A stretch of DNA of 64,000 nucleotides from Diorhabda sublineata. Its lineage: Eukaryota; Arthropoda; Insecta; Coleoptera; Chrysomelidae. A program made the translations under genes and the position numbers. Positions 48,252-60,970 of this stretch are shown here, piece after piece. Below the pieces are notes generated by a model. The model was not told where the DNA came from. It was given only the letters and a program-made list of their open reading frames with translations, and did no database searches. The stretch's first letter is position 1; every line of letters starts with the position of its first letter. The stretch is from positions 8,136,709 through 8,200,708 of the forward strand of contig NC_079476.1 in assembly GCF_026230105.1 (NCBI RefSeq). The letters run 5' to 3'.

Positions 48252-51200
48252 CTTCTAAATGTAATTTTTACGTTATATCGAATATAATGCCTTCTTCTTC
48301 CAATATAGCATCAAATCGGTAAAAATTAGGCTACAATCCCCATTACGATATTCTATTAGTATTTAAAGTTTATTCTTTAAGTTATTGGTTCAGAAAAATA
48401 TCAATGGATTCCTACAAAATTGTTCTTTTTATATAGCTATCGACTATCACATATAAAAGTAACATCATGTCTTCGACTTATTGAATAATTACCCAAATCA
48501 ACAACAACCAAAATCAAAATTGTTGCAAGATATTTTTCGCTCACTATTTTGTCGTGAATAGTAGACACGTCTCCAATATTTTTAATCTGGCTTAGAGGAC
48601 TGCGATACAGTTTACTGTGATATTTTTGTGGAATTTTATCAATAAAAACATACACAATGTGTCCCTAGTTAGGTGAAACGAATAATTTCTAGCGTAATTA
48701 AAATTTTGGTAGATCTAGTATGCCTCCGAAGTGTATTAAAAAACCCATAGTTCTGTAAAATGTTTTAATGCTGCAAATACGAAAATAAAGTTATCGGGAA
48801 ACTTTGTTTAAAATCACCATCTAGGAAAATATACCAAATTTAAGTTGTCAAATATAATTTTCAATTTTCATTATAATGAGAAATTCATACTTGGCTCAAC
48901 AATATTGTATTAGAACTAGTCAAAATTAAATGAAATACTACCTTCTTGCTTTAATTACATAAAGGAACATCATTGGTGATGAAAGTACTTTCGTTGGTGA
49001 TGGAAGTACTTTATTTGGAAAATATTATTAATTTATAAGAAATCTGTTTTCTAGAATTAGCTCCTCTAAACACAAACGAAAGAGCAATCCCCTTGCTTCG
49101 TCACCTTCTTCTAGAATGTGACATATTTTTGACTGTAAGGAAAAATTCTGTTTGTAATAAATTCACAGTAAACATGTTTTACTAATGTTTATAATTACGC
49201 TCCAGTATCTGCATCAGTTTCATCATAAGATTTTGTATCCTTCTCCTTATAATGAATGCTTCTTGTTGAAAGGGATCTCTCAATGAAATAGTTCTTTTCT
49301 TCATTGCAGTCTTTGGATACGTTTCACCGAACAAAGCAGTAACCATTATCATGGATCTTCCATAACAATGAATAACATAAACTTTTTTTTGTTTTATTGT
49401 TAACATTGTACAGTTTGACAGTTTCTTTTAATAGATTAATATCATTATGCATACAACTCTATAGTAGACCAATGATTATGAAGCTTGGTTTCACACTAAG
49501 ATGCAAGTTAAAGTGGCTGCTTGCATTCGAATTCTAATTTAGGCCGATCGAAAATTATGCTTTCAGTTAACTTCAAAATAAAAACATTCTCATTTAATAT
49601 GAAAATGGAACTCTGATAAACGCGCTCTTAGAGTAAATTGGAAATCGAAATAGAGTTTATGACGTCGACAAGGACGTATAGTTATCGAAGCTAAACATTC
49701 ATGATACGTCTACCTGAAATCTACCCCAGAACTAGGGAGAGGTAAAGGATATTACGCGAGAGCGTGAGACGCGAAATAGAGATCCTCTCGGAATAACAGG
49801 CTAGGTAGTGGAGGCTTAATTGAACAGTCTTGCTCATTAGCACATTGTGTGGGTGGAAAATAATATGGCAAGCTTTTGAGCATTTGTTTTTTGGTTCATG
49901 ATTTAGATATATCTTCTTTCTCTTGATTAATAGATTTTTTGTAATTTTTATACGCCTTGAAATATATCTAGCAACTGCAAAGCACCAACACCCAAAGAAA
50001 CTGATAAGTATGCCTTTTTCGCTACATAATCAGTATCGTGGTCTCTTAACTAGCGATCGAAAAATTGACCGTGTCCTAAAGATTTCCATATTCATATAGT
50101 TCAATATAGCTACTATTTTCTTTACGACGTTTTACACATTAACCTATATATTTTTCTTATGAAAATTCAACAATAGGATGTATACGTACGGTATTTTCTG
50201 ATTGCTTCTTTAATGTAGTAGCTTTATAAATTTTAGAATATTCTCGTTAGTTCCATACTATGAACCTTATATTTCGCATTTCCAATACAATTTTACCAAA
50301 AGATAATAGGCTACGGCATTTTTGAAACTAAGCAATTCCAATATCATCAAGAAGAAAACATTTAATTGGATTTTACCAAAGTTCTTTATATATTTTATTG
50401 AAAAACAAAATAAAGTCAAAAGGTTGAAAGTATTTTTTGTGACAAAATACAAATTGATCCATAATAATTGATTAAACAGTTATATTTGCATTGTTTGCTC
50501 TTTCGAGAGATCCAAATTTTATATAAATGAGCCTTTTAGTGTCTACTGTAATTTTTTTTTAAATATAATAACATGAAAATCTAGGATTTTTTAAATAAAC
50601 GGTAGTTGGTCTATACGACTTCTTATATTTTTTTACACCCAGTTCGGACCATTGGATGCTTGCACAAGTTACAGAGGATCTTTTTGCACTTTATGCCTCT
50701 ATTAAGTTGAATTCTTCTGTTAAACTTTTATATACATATTGGAGTTGACAAATATCTCAATAAAATCTATTGAGTTATTGGACAACACTATTACTAACGA
50801 AATTTATTGAATAACAATTCTGGTAATTTTCCCATACCCATGAAATTTGTTCTAAAAACATGATATTTTGAAATAAATGATTCTTCGACTATTTTATGAA
50901 CAGAAAATTATTTAACCAGAATTGTTGCGATCCATTTAATATCTCTTTGGTACTTTAGTGGTGGTGGAAATTCATTAACAAGACTCAGTTCTACAGTTCT
51001 TTCCAATATGTTTATCTGTATCTATTATAGTATTATTTCGGGGCAATAAAGGAGAAAACAACCATTTTTTGCTTATAATAGCTCTATAGCTTCCATCGAT
51101 TTAACTACTTCCATGAATACGTAAGATCATGCCCAGAAGAGGCGAATTTGCCGCATAAGGTCTAAGGTCTAAGAATTTAATTGCGAATGAGGAAAAAGGT

Positions 51201-54200
51201 AGCTCTAAAATATTGATATGAAATTGTTCATTGATCAAATATGGAAAAGATCAACGATATAGGATTCTTAATCACCTGATAATGTCGCAGATATTGTGTG
51301 TCTAATCGACATCAGCTTCTATTATCCTCCACAAACAAGTTTATTGAATTTTTGGCGATTCATCAAAGATGTGTATTGTCTGGTATTATCGTGTTGCACT
51401 ACATAGCCTGATCTCTTAACCAATCACGGGAAATTCTTTTCAATATTCTTCTGTTATCTGGTCAATTTTCGATAATATAGTACTAAATTGAATGTTCCAA
51501 AATTTCATCGTTTTCCTTACTAGTTTCAGCATACACGACCCAGTATTATTGTCTTTGTTTCTCCATTTCAATAGTTTTTAACAGTGTACTGCAGATTTCG
51601 ATTTCGTGCTGCCAATTTATGGGGTAACCAAAAATTTATGTGAGTTGATTTCGAGAGCATCAGGATTGTATTGAACGTTCACATAATACTAGATCATTTA
51701 CCTAATTTTCATCGGTTTTCACAGTGAGAGTCCGGTCGAAGACGGGGCAATTCTTTCATAATCAAATTTCTACCACGGAAACCTTCAAACGTATTCCCAC
51801 TGTAATACAAATTTCTTTTTGTTTGCTTGTGATAACCTTTTATATAATTACTAAGCATCGTATAGCATAGATTTTCAGATATTTCTCTTTTTTTCAAACA
51901 TTTATGATTCTTTAAGTACTAACTGACATAATTCTATTAACGGTGTAATAATGCATCAAGTTGGTGCGATCGGACTAATGGGTTTTAACATATCGCTAAC
52001 CAACCGTATACAATACAAATAGGAAAAATTGTCTAGATCACATATTGTTACGTTCCCCCCTAGCTAATACTATGCGAACGCTTGATTCCACCATACTTTC
52101 TTCAGTCTTGTTTGTTGGTATGCTCCTTCTAGACGCAGGGTAGGGCAGCACAGCGCAAGGGAAGGCATCTCGAGAAAACTGTGTGGAGCAGTTGCCTCCA
52201 CATATTGAGACACAGTTTCGTACTTACCGTTCTTTAAATTAAGTTCGAATGCAATCGTTGTCCAAATATTTTGTTCCAATTTAATTTTCATATAGTTTGT
52301 ATTATATAACACTGGGTGGTTTCATACTAGTTCAATCAATTTTTCTTCACGAGATTCCATTTTCCCTAAACACCTATAGGTAACTGTGTGAGTGTGACGA
52401 AGTTTGTGTGACATTTACGAGTGCCAAATTGGTCACGTCTGGCGCCCTGCTCTGCTCTGCCACTCAATTCGCACGGTCCTATTAGACAACAAGAGTTACA
52501 GACACTATGCTGCCCTGCACGTGTTGACTGCATCTCAACTTGAACCCGGCCTAATGGTCAAGCTTCAGAAGAATTATTTTCTGTCCCATATTCATGATTG
52601 CATGTTAAAACACAAAAAATCATCAACTTTTCCAGTTTTTTGCAATTATTATAATTAAAAGATGTCTTCTGCTAAATCTCGTACTAATTATTGCTACAGA
52701 CTATACAATCGACATAAGGAAAGAACTTCTTATCACTGAAAGTAGTCTTAAAAGGAAGTCATCAATATTATATGATTTTTTGGAACACATCAATAGCTTA
52801 ACATATTTTCGGTACTGTAATGAAATGAGTCTTTTAGCCTCTGTTATTATTTACTAAATAGATACCCAAAATATAAGTATACAATCAAAATAGCAACAAA
52901 TTGCTTGATCATTTGAGCAAATTCGATCATATTAAACTGACGATGAACAAAGAAAAACAAATACACACCACTAAAGAAGAATGCAGTTATTTTTTTCGAG
53001 GAATTCAACCATAAGTAGATCATTTGAGATTTGCTTATTTTTCTAAATATTTACTCTCAGTAGTTTTGCGTTTTTTTCAAGTACAAATTTTACACTCAAT
53101 ATAACACAAACCATGTGTGTGTTTTTTTTTGTTGGAATGTTTTTTTTTTGAATGAAAACAATTTATGCAAATTCTAATATTATATTCATAGTAATAGCTC
53201 AATAATATGGAAAGATATTCTGAAGTAACCTTTTCGACAGAGTAAAGGAAAGAAATATATTTTGTACGTCTGAACATATTGGGGCACTTATCATAGCGGT
53301 GAGAAAGCTTTGTAATTCCTTCGTCAAATAACTCTGCCGACTGCGATCTCAGCCACTCTGCTCCACTGGATTCTAACTCTCACTACTGTACAAACAGAAT
53401 CAAAGACAAGCCGTCAGGTCCAAAAAATTGGAATTTTTAAATGATGTCATTGAATTGGAATGAAAATTCGAGACAGTTTGTCACAAATAATTTAGTCAGA
53501 AAAAGGTCATTTTATCATAATAAGGAACTTAGAGAAATGATGATAAGAGTAAAAGATAATTCTTTGAAAAAAAGTGATTCTTCAATTCTTTATTGTTTGC
53601 CATGCAGATATACGTTTCGCTTAAAAAATTTCAAATAGTTTTGATAAACAAAACTTCCTTCTATTAACTATTGAATCATCACGTTCATATTCAATGATTG
53701 AACTCAAGGAATTCTTGATTTTTAGTAAGTTCCAGTATATGTATTTCAAGTAAAATTGTCATTAACTCAGAAGAATTCTATGATGTAGGTCTCTGGAATA
53801 CCCAGATATTCAGTCTCCACAGAAGCTTTCATGTGTTTACTCTACTGAGATCAATATTTCAAGGTTGATGTTTTGGCTTTCCATAATAATTCCACAAAAT
53901 TCCATCCATTTGTTAATGACCTTAAAAAATACTTTTTTTATTTGTAAGTACCAGCTTGTTCAATGAGCTCTATTGTTCGATAAGAAAAACACAATTTTAT
54001 GGTGAATTTACCATTCAATATACTCACGGTTGCTGTTATTTTTTCGTTTATCTCATTCATTAAGCTTGTTGCAATTCTTATTTTAAATCACTGGACGGAT
54101 TCAATGTTTTCATGATATATGTCAGATGGTGTATCATCTATATAAAAAATGACTCTTCTTCTCTAAACCAGGTTAGTTTTCAACAATTTCACGTCTACTT

Positions 54201-56379
54201 GCTTTAGTTGAAGTAATAGTTCATGTTCATTTAGATTAGTCTCATAAGAGTGTGTTTTGTTCTGGAAAATGTGACACCTTATTTGCACAGTTGTTTTTAA
54301 AGCACAAGACATTAATCAGAATATTGCTTCACTACATAAAGAGATTCTAAGAGTTTCTAATGAATGTCTCTCTGTTTATCACCAATGTTCTAGAACAGCC
54401 GTTACTGTAAAGCTAAAGCACATCCCTAAATTTATTTTGATATCGATTCTAATAAATATAGTACACAAAGTGTGAAATGGGAATTCAGTGAGTTGAGTTT
54501 ATTAAAATCCACTTCGACAAATTCTTTCCTATATGTATTCACACTCTTAACCGCTTCTTACCACACCTCTATTGTCATTTGTTTTAATGAATGCATCTTC
54601 TTTGACTGTTGACAGCTGTTGCTTTCTTTTTTTCCAAGTTTTTCCAAAGTTTCTATCATTAACGTTTTTAACATTTTTGTTGTTCTCCATCATCATCATA
54701 TAATTTGCTCTTGTCCAATATCAAATTAGTATTTATTAGATTTGTGTTTATGATTTCATCAGTTTTTCTGTATAAAACGAGCTCTCGTTGCATATACAAC
54801 AGCTTCTTCTCTTCATTTTCGTCGTTCTTTATAATTTTGTCTAATGATGATTCGTAGTACTTCCATACTTAATGAGTTTGAGTTTATTGTGGAGTAATTG
54901 AAAAAAAATTCGATGAAATTTCTTATTACGTATATAATAATTTTGAATATGTCTACATAAATTTGCAATGAGATGACACAAAATGTCTTGATCTGTATCT
55001 GTCTTATATTGTTACAAATTGAAAAAAAAAATCATTTCAACTCAAAAACACACGATACATTAATCAGGAAGATAGAAAAATACCGACAGAAGCAAAGTTG
55101 ATCGAGACTAAAACTCACTTTCTCTCACCAAACTCAAAGCAGTGAACAGAATTGTATTGACGTAAAATTATTTTTTTCTCTTTTCCCTAAAAATTTCTCT
55201 GCTCTGCTTTTGGTTATGGCTCTGTTATGGTTCGTGTTGCCGGCCTCAAATATGCATGACGCTTCAATTACGATTACAATATTCACGTAAGTATTTTTAT
55301 CATCATTATCATCATAAATAAATACACCATAGAAACATCATATATCACTTTACTGGAGGAAATAGAGGGATGCATATGGAGATTGAAATTCAGCTTTTAT
55401 TCCCAAATTTACTCATTTTCACTAGAAATATTTTGTATGAAAACTGAATATCATTATTACCAAATAGGTATACCAGTTTTTAGAATCACACATTTTTTAT
55501 TATAATTTAAAACCATGTATTGAGTTAATATGCCAGAGAGTATCCAATGATTAAAAGACAGAATCACAGAGATTATATTTCTATGGAAAATATAAGAAAC
55601 GAATGAATTTTCAATAAAAATGGTTTTTATATATGAAAACAGTCGTATTGAATATGACCTTTTGTTATTTTTAATTCTAGGTAATACTTTTTATTCATAC
55701 TGTAATATTACTTACGAAAAAAGTTTTTCTCAATTTTTTTTATTAATGGCCATTATTGATCTTTGATATTTTGTATGCTACATGGGCAATAAGAAATTGC
55801 AAAAATATACGTTGTTAATTAAGTTATCCTATTTGAAAATATATATTTTTAGAGAACTCTACAGGGTTATTTGCTCTTATCTGAGTACTCCTTCGTTCCT
55901 CTTATGCATACAGATACGAAAGTAATTTTATATGTAAGTAGGAGTCAGAATGTGTATGGACGAGGTGTCAAACGATCCTTCTTAATAAGTACATTTTTCT
56001 ATTTTATACTGTTACATTCATCGGTTTGAAAGAAGACTAAATCTCAATAAATGTTATTTCCTCGGAAAAGAAACCAAATAACTCCAAATAGTACGGGGAA
56101 TTATATGGATAATTTTTCCATTCCTGACGTCAGAGAGGTTTTCTAGTATAACATTTCCCACTCTTTTCGAAAATCCAAAAAAAACTGTTTAATTTCAGTT
56201 TACAGCTTGACTTTCTCCTTGAAGGTTATTTATTTTTCTAGAAAACTATGCCAAGTTTTTTATCTAGTTCATGAAGAAGTCAGTATAATTTTTCAAATAT
56301 TTTCACTCAACACTTTCCCTTTCTTTTTGAGTGATTCACATATTTTATTTTTGATCAATCTTCTTCCTCCAGTGCCTGC
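48249..56379. other. Syt1 intron, 8 kb, no gene recognised
   Basis: No C2B exon seen. Items of note: a 24-bp unit (TTGGTGATG-AAGTACTTT) repeated at 48973-49014; a - strand frame at 49182-49406 with a faint resemblance to IS630 N-termini; GC-richer patches at 49660-49840, 52040-52210 and 52400-52560. Confidence 0.5.
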
Positions 56380-57610
56380 TTCATTATAATGAAGGTTGGA
56401 AATCATTCTTTGGAATTCCTCGTTATCTTTAGTCATGCGTATTAGATTTACGGCATCATGTACATGGAACCAATCTCGAAGGTTTTTGAACCATGAAAAT
56501 CTTTTTCTACCCAGATCGCCCCTACCTTCTATCCTCCATGTTCAGCTGTAATAAGGCATATTTTTGATTTCTAAAAATGTGGCCAAAGTAGGAAGCTTTT
56601 CTTCTCTTTACAATAGTTGATAGCTGTCGTTTTCTGCTCATTCGTCTTAGCACCTCTTCGTTGGTTACCCGATCCGCGCATGGTCTCTTAAGGATCCGTC
56701 TATAGAGCCACATTTCAAAAGCTTCCACATTACGCATGCTGAAGACCTCCAAAGTCCAGCTGTTAACATCATAAAGTAGGGTAGTCAAAACATAACATTG
56801 TGTTATTCTCTATTATTGTCTTAATTTCTTCATCTGGCTCCCACTCGTCATTCAGCCAGCTTCCCAAATACTTAAAACAGTGTACTCTCTCTATAGGTTG
56901 GTTATTAATTGACAGCGATACATTTTTTATACTAGTTTTCGATATCAACATGAACTTCGTTTTACTGTAGTTCATTTTAAGACAGTGTTATCTGCATACC
57001 TAATATTGTTTTTTATGATTTTCTCATTAATTTTTAATTCAAATGTCTTTCAGAGCCTCCTGAAAAATTGCCTCTGAATATATATAGAACAGGAGCGGAG
57101 AAAGAACGCAACCCTGTTTTACACCTTTCATAATTTTGATTTTTTTCTAGAGACGGCAATCACACTTTATCTGGGCCAATTGATTCCAATACAGTTGTTT
57201 AATTATAGTGATGTCTCTACTATCGAGTCCCAGTTTGTTTAATAAGTTAATCAGGATATCATGCTTCACATTGTCAAAAGTACTTTCGTAATCTATGAAG
57301 CAATCTATTACGTTTGTCTGTTGATCTAGACAGTTCTGTATTAAGACTTGTACTGCAAAAAGGGCCTCTCGTGTCCCGTTCCTAAATTCAAACTGAGTTT
57401 TGCCAATGTTAGCATCCAATCTTCTCCATATACGGGTGTGTATCATCCTCAAAAATGCCTTTAACACGTGACACATGAGACTTATAAGGAGGTATTCATT
57501 ACAACGTTTTGCATTTGACTTCTTGGGTAAGGCGATAAAAATCGAAACAAGCCATTCTTCGGGAATATCACCTGTTTCGTATATTTTGTTCAAGATTCTA
57601 TGTATTCTAT
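56380..57610 (-). pseudogene. Non-LTR retrotransposon reverse transcriptase fragment
   Basis: Read on the - strand from 57610 down. GDIPEEWLVSIFIALPKK leads into AKRCNEYLLISLMCHVLKAF. FIDYESTFDNVKHDIL is motif A with its Asp, and GVKQGCVLSPLLF (about 57085-57120) is motif B. YADN stands where the catalytic YADD should be (about 56990-57002). The frame then jumps to NYSKTKFMLIS, CFKYLGSWLND, AFEMWLYRRIL, VTNEEVLRRM and KRRKASYFGHIFRNQKYALL, and on to LGRKRFSWFKNLRDW near 56470. About 30 residues are missing between YADN and NYSKTKF. With the Asp-to-Asn change and stops it is dead. Endonuclease and 5' parts are absent. Confidence 0.88.
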
Positions 57611-59333
57611 GTAGTGATCATCTGGATCAGTAGCTTGATAAATGATATTCCTTGAATTCAATAGTTTTTAGTTTTTAAGTGAACCTAGAAACCAGAGACA
57701 CTGACTAACTACTCAATTATTATTTTTAGAAAAGTACGCCGTTCGATATTTTTCATTTTTTATGTCTATTACATAACTGGTTTCGCAATTGATATTTATT
57801 ATTATTTCTTATTTTCCAATCCCACTCAAGACATGACCAAAATAACTAGCTCAAAAGTTGGATTCAATGTTTTGGACTCCTATGATATCTAGGATAGGGG
57901 AGTAAAAAGTGATTAATGACCAACATTTTTTGTATAATGGCAAAATCGAATTCAGTAGTTAGTTTCTATAGACTCTAATGGTACTCTATTGAATAGAACA
58001 GGAAATTTCTCAAAATGTATTACCCAAAAATTGACCATAAGAAACTTCAAATGATACTACTGATATGAGAGGTTTTTCGAGATATTATAGTCTTCTGCCA
58101 AACCGACGATATTTCACTTTATTATAAAATACTTCACTGTAATGTAATAAATGCAGTATTATCGTTAACGTTAATGAGTTATTTAATTATGATTTTTTCT
58201 GTCATAAATTGTATATATTTATCCTTTGTTAGTGAAACTATTTCAGTCCTCTAAAGATTCTTGGAATTATTTGCGAATATCATGGTAGTCCAGTACTTTT
58301 GTACAAGCAAATTGGCCGAAAGTAAACACCCTGCTATTGAGGGTAGTGTTTCCACTCTATTAATTTTCTCTATACAATTGAATAAAATTTTATTTATTAT
58401 AATATCTAACAAGTCATTACTGGAAGGTTTGGTAGTTCATCCAAAGCTAAAAAATTGAGGTCTAAGATACAAGACCAAGGTACAAGAGCAGTTTCTATGA
58501 CAGAAGAAAAGAAACATGCAGTATACTCCTTACACAGCAGTTACTTGAGTGGAAATTTAAAGGTTTGCAATAAACTTTCCTAAGTCTTTGGAGACCTGCC
58601 TTCTTCATCTATTTACTCCAATAGGGCCTAATAGATTACTCTCAAGTACAAATATTATTAAAGATAGTTATATAGACTCTTACTTCGAACATACTGTAAG
58701 TACATCTATTATATCTACCTTCAACTTTTTCTGGTGTTTGTTTTGTTAAAGTGGTGCTTACGGTGAAAATCAAAAGATATCGGTGGAGTCTCCAGCAACT
58801 ACATATTCTATAAATTGTGTTTATGTATTTTTCACCTCTTTTAAAAATACCTTTCTAGGAAGATGTAGGGATCGCACTGCATCCTTTACTAACCCCAAAC
58901 CTTTGCCATCTTGTTTTAAACAAAAAGAGCTGACATTTTTTCAAATTTCCTGTGATGTTGCTCATAAAACCAGCTTGGGTTAGCCAGAAGTCCTTAACTG
59001 GGCATCAGAAAGAAGAACAAACCTATAATAAGTACAACTTGATAATATAGATTAGTCTATATATATAGGCTTTTTAGTGATAATCTTGGAGAATTCTCGT
59101 CATACTCAACACCATGAAAGTGAATCTTCATGTAATTTTGTTGGGAAAGATCATGGTGTGAGAACCCGCTGGTTTCTTAGACCTTTTGATATATTAATGC
59201 ATCTAATGTTCTTGCTTTTTGGTCTCTTCTGTTTCAAAATTTTCAAAAAGTTTTTTTTGATATTTTTTAAAAGAAAGATGAATTTTGACGTTTTGACTTT
59301 TCTTTAAGTCTTTATCAAAATATGATATTGACA

Positions 59334-59664
59334 CTGACTATTTCCTTCGAAAAATTTAAGCCAACCAAAAAGCTGTAATATTTTATGTTTACCTAGCAAC
59401 GATCAAATTTCAGCGATAATACTGCACTAGTGCAAATTATCGATAATTTGCACTAGTGCCAAATTTTCGTCTAGAATTAATAAACATCATTTGGTTTTAA
59501 TTTTATATTTTAAGAAAAGGAACAATTATTGTTTATTTTAATTTAAATTTTTCTCAGGAAATAGTCTGCCAAAATGCCCTCTCGTGCATGTCAAATTGTC
59601 TTATCGCACTCGAGAAAATTAAATTATCGACAATTTGACATGCACTCGGGACATTAATATTGAC
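59334..59664. mobile_element. Insertion of about 330 bp inside the left Penelope-like arm
   Basis: The right arm is continuous at ATATTGACACTGACAATTTT (inverse), but in the left arm the same site is split by about 330 bp. ATATTGAC occurs at both edges (59324 and 59654), a likely target-site duplication. Inside are palindromes (GCACTAGTGCAAATTATCGA followed by its inverse) and inverted copies of TGTCAAATTGTC/GACAATTTGACA next to CTCGTGCA/TGCACTCG. The CACTAGTGC core also occurs in the element at 25000-25836. Confidence 0.7.
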
Positions 59665-59949
59665 AATTTGCTTATTTATATTGATCTGTAGACCACCTTC
59701 ATATCAAAATAAGGATAGAATCAACTTAGAAGTTTGTTCCAATAAGAAAAATTAATTTTTCCTTGGTTTCTACATCTCAAAAATATTAAATTTATTAGAA
59801 TTCACAAAATAGACCTATAAATTTTACTTAAATTATTTAGAACTTTTTTATCATTTATTGCTTTTTCGTTCTTATGAATGTGAACCATTTCTAAAAATCC
59901 TATTTTTCGTGTATTAGATTCCGTTTCAAGAATTTATGTTTTTTTGATA

Positions 59950-60450
59950 TTTCATGGTTCGTTAATGCAGTTCTTTTTTTTATCATATTGATGACCTCTT
60001 AGTCTATTTTCTAAATACTGAGATGTATGCTCTATGTAGACAGCGTCACAATTAGTACAAGGCACTTCATATATAATATTACTTCTTTTGTTTTTTGATG
60101 TTTTAGATTTTAATTTAGTGAAATATTTGGATAATGTATTATTTCCTCTATGACTTATACTAATATCATATCTATTCAAATAATTCGATAATTGTTGGTA
60201 AAGTCCTTGTACATATGGTGAGGAAAAATGTTTTATGTTTTGATGTCTCGTTTCAGTTTTGTTTTTAAATTGATTGTAGTATCTAATTATCCTTTTCTTG
60301 TATATGTTATTTATCATTTTTTCCAGATAATTATTTTCTTTCAATGCAGTTTTTGCTTTAGCTAAGCATATAAATTCAGGATCTGATAGTTGGATACATC
60401 TATCAGCCAAACTTATTATCACTGATCTTTTTTGTGACTAAGAGGTCATC
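59950..60450 (-). pseudogene. Penelope-like element: end of RT and GIY-YIG endonuclease
   Basis: A 156-residue open frame on the - strand: SLADRCIQLSDPEFIC, then NNYLEKMINNIYKKRI (the region after the RT palm), HFSSPYVQGLYQQLSNYLNR, and the endonuclease core YEVPCTNCDAVYIEHTSQYL followed by ENRLRGHQYD. In GIY-YIG nucleases the second motif is normally YIG; here it reads YIE, so Gly is lost. The catalytic Arg (in NRLRGH) is retained. No RT catalytic motif is left upstream, since the second, inverted copy begins there. The frame ends at NEP where TNHE-like residues are normal. Confidence 0.88.
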
Positions 60451-60813
60451 AATACGATAAAAAAAATAGAACTGCATTAACGAACCATGAAATATAAAAA
60501 AAATTCAATTATAAAGTTTGAAAAATTTTTGAAACGGAATATAATATACGAAAAAGAGAATTTTTAGTAATGGTTCACACCCATAAGAACGAAAAAGCTA
60601 TAAATGATAAAAAAGATCTAAATAATTTAAGTAAAATTTATAGCTCTATTTTGTAAATTCTAATAAATTTAATACATTTGAGATGTGGAAACCAAGGAAA
60701 AATTAATTTCTCTTATTGGAACAAAGTTGATTTTATCCTTATTTTGATATTCATGATGAAGGTTATCTATAGATCAATATAAATAAGAAAATTGTCAGTG
60801 TCAATATAATATT

Positions 60814-60845
60814 TTGATAAAGACTTAAAGAAAAGTCGAAACGTC
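60814..60845 (+). ncRNA. Degenerate minimal hammerhead-like motif
   Basis: TTGATAAAGACTTAAAGAAA, then AGTCGAAACGTC. Compared with the minimal hammerheads reported in Penelope-like elements (CUGAUGA, stem II, GAAAC, GUC), it keeps GAAAC-GUC and a pairable stem II (GACTT/AAGTC). CUGAUGA has become TTGATAA, so it is probably inactive. The inverted partner at 59287-59318 has GAAAC changed to AAAAC. Confidence 0.4.
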
Positions 60846-60913
60846 AAAATGTATCCTTCTTTTAAAAAGCTCATAGAAAAACTAATTTTGAAACAGAAGA
60901 GACCTAAAATCAA

Positions 60914-60915
<2 letters not shown>

Positions 60916-60963
<48 letters not shown>
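60916..60963. repeat. (TA)n microsatellite, about 48 bp
   Basis: TA repeat directly at the 3' edge of the + strand Penelope-like copy. The longer open frames running through it on both strands are artefacts of the repeat. Confidence 0.95.

Positions 60964-60970
<7 letters not shown>

Larger units (their letters stand above)
59206..60905. repeat. Inverted pair of Penelope-like element copies
   Basis: The sequence from 60436 to 60905 is the inverse of 59206-60004, apart from a 330-bp insertion in the left arm. Shared landmarks are CTAAGAGGTCATCAATA, TTAACGAACCATGAAAT, AAGAACGAAAAAGC, GAAAAATTAATTT, TTTGATAAAGACTTAAAGAAAAGTC and TTTGAAACAGAAGAGACC. The two copies point away from each other. The - strand copy keeps the coding part up to 60450; the + strand copy starts abruptly inside the endonuclease domain. 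Confidence 0.9.

Noticed and set aside
52070..52658. GC-richer region with opposing frames of about 80 codons, considered as a gene
   Set aside because: Neither translation shows domain-like motifs, and no splice structure or element ends were clear.
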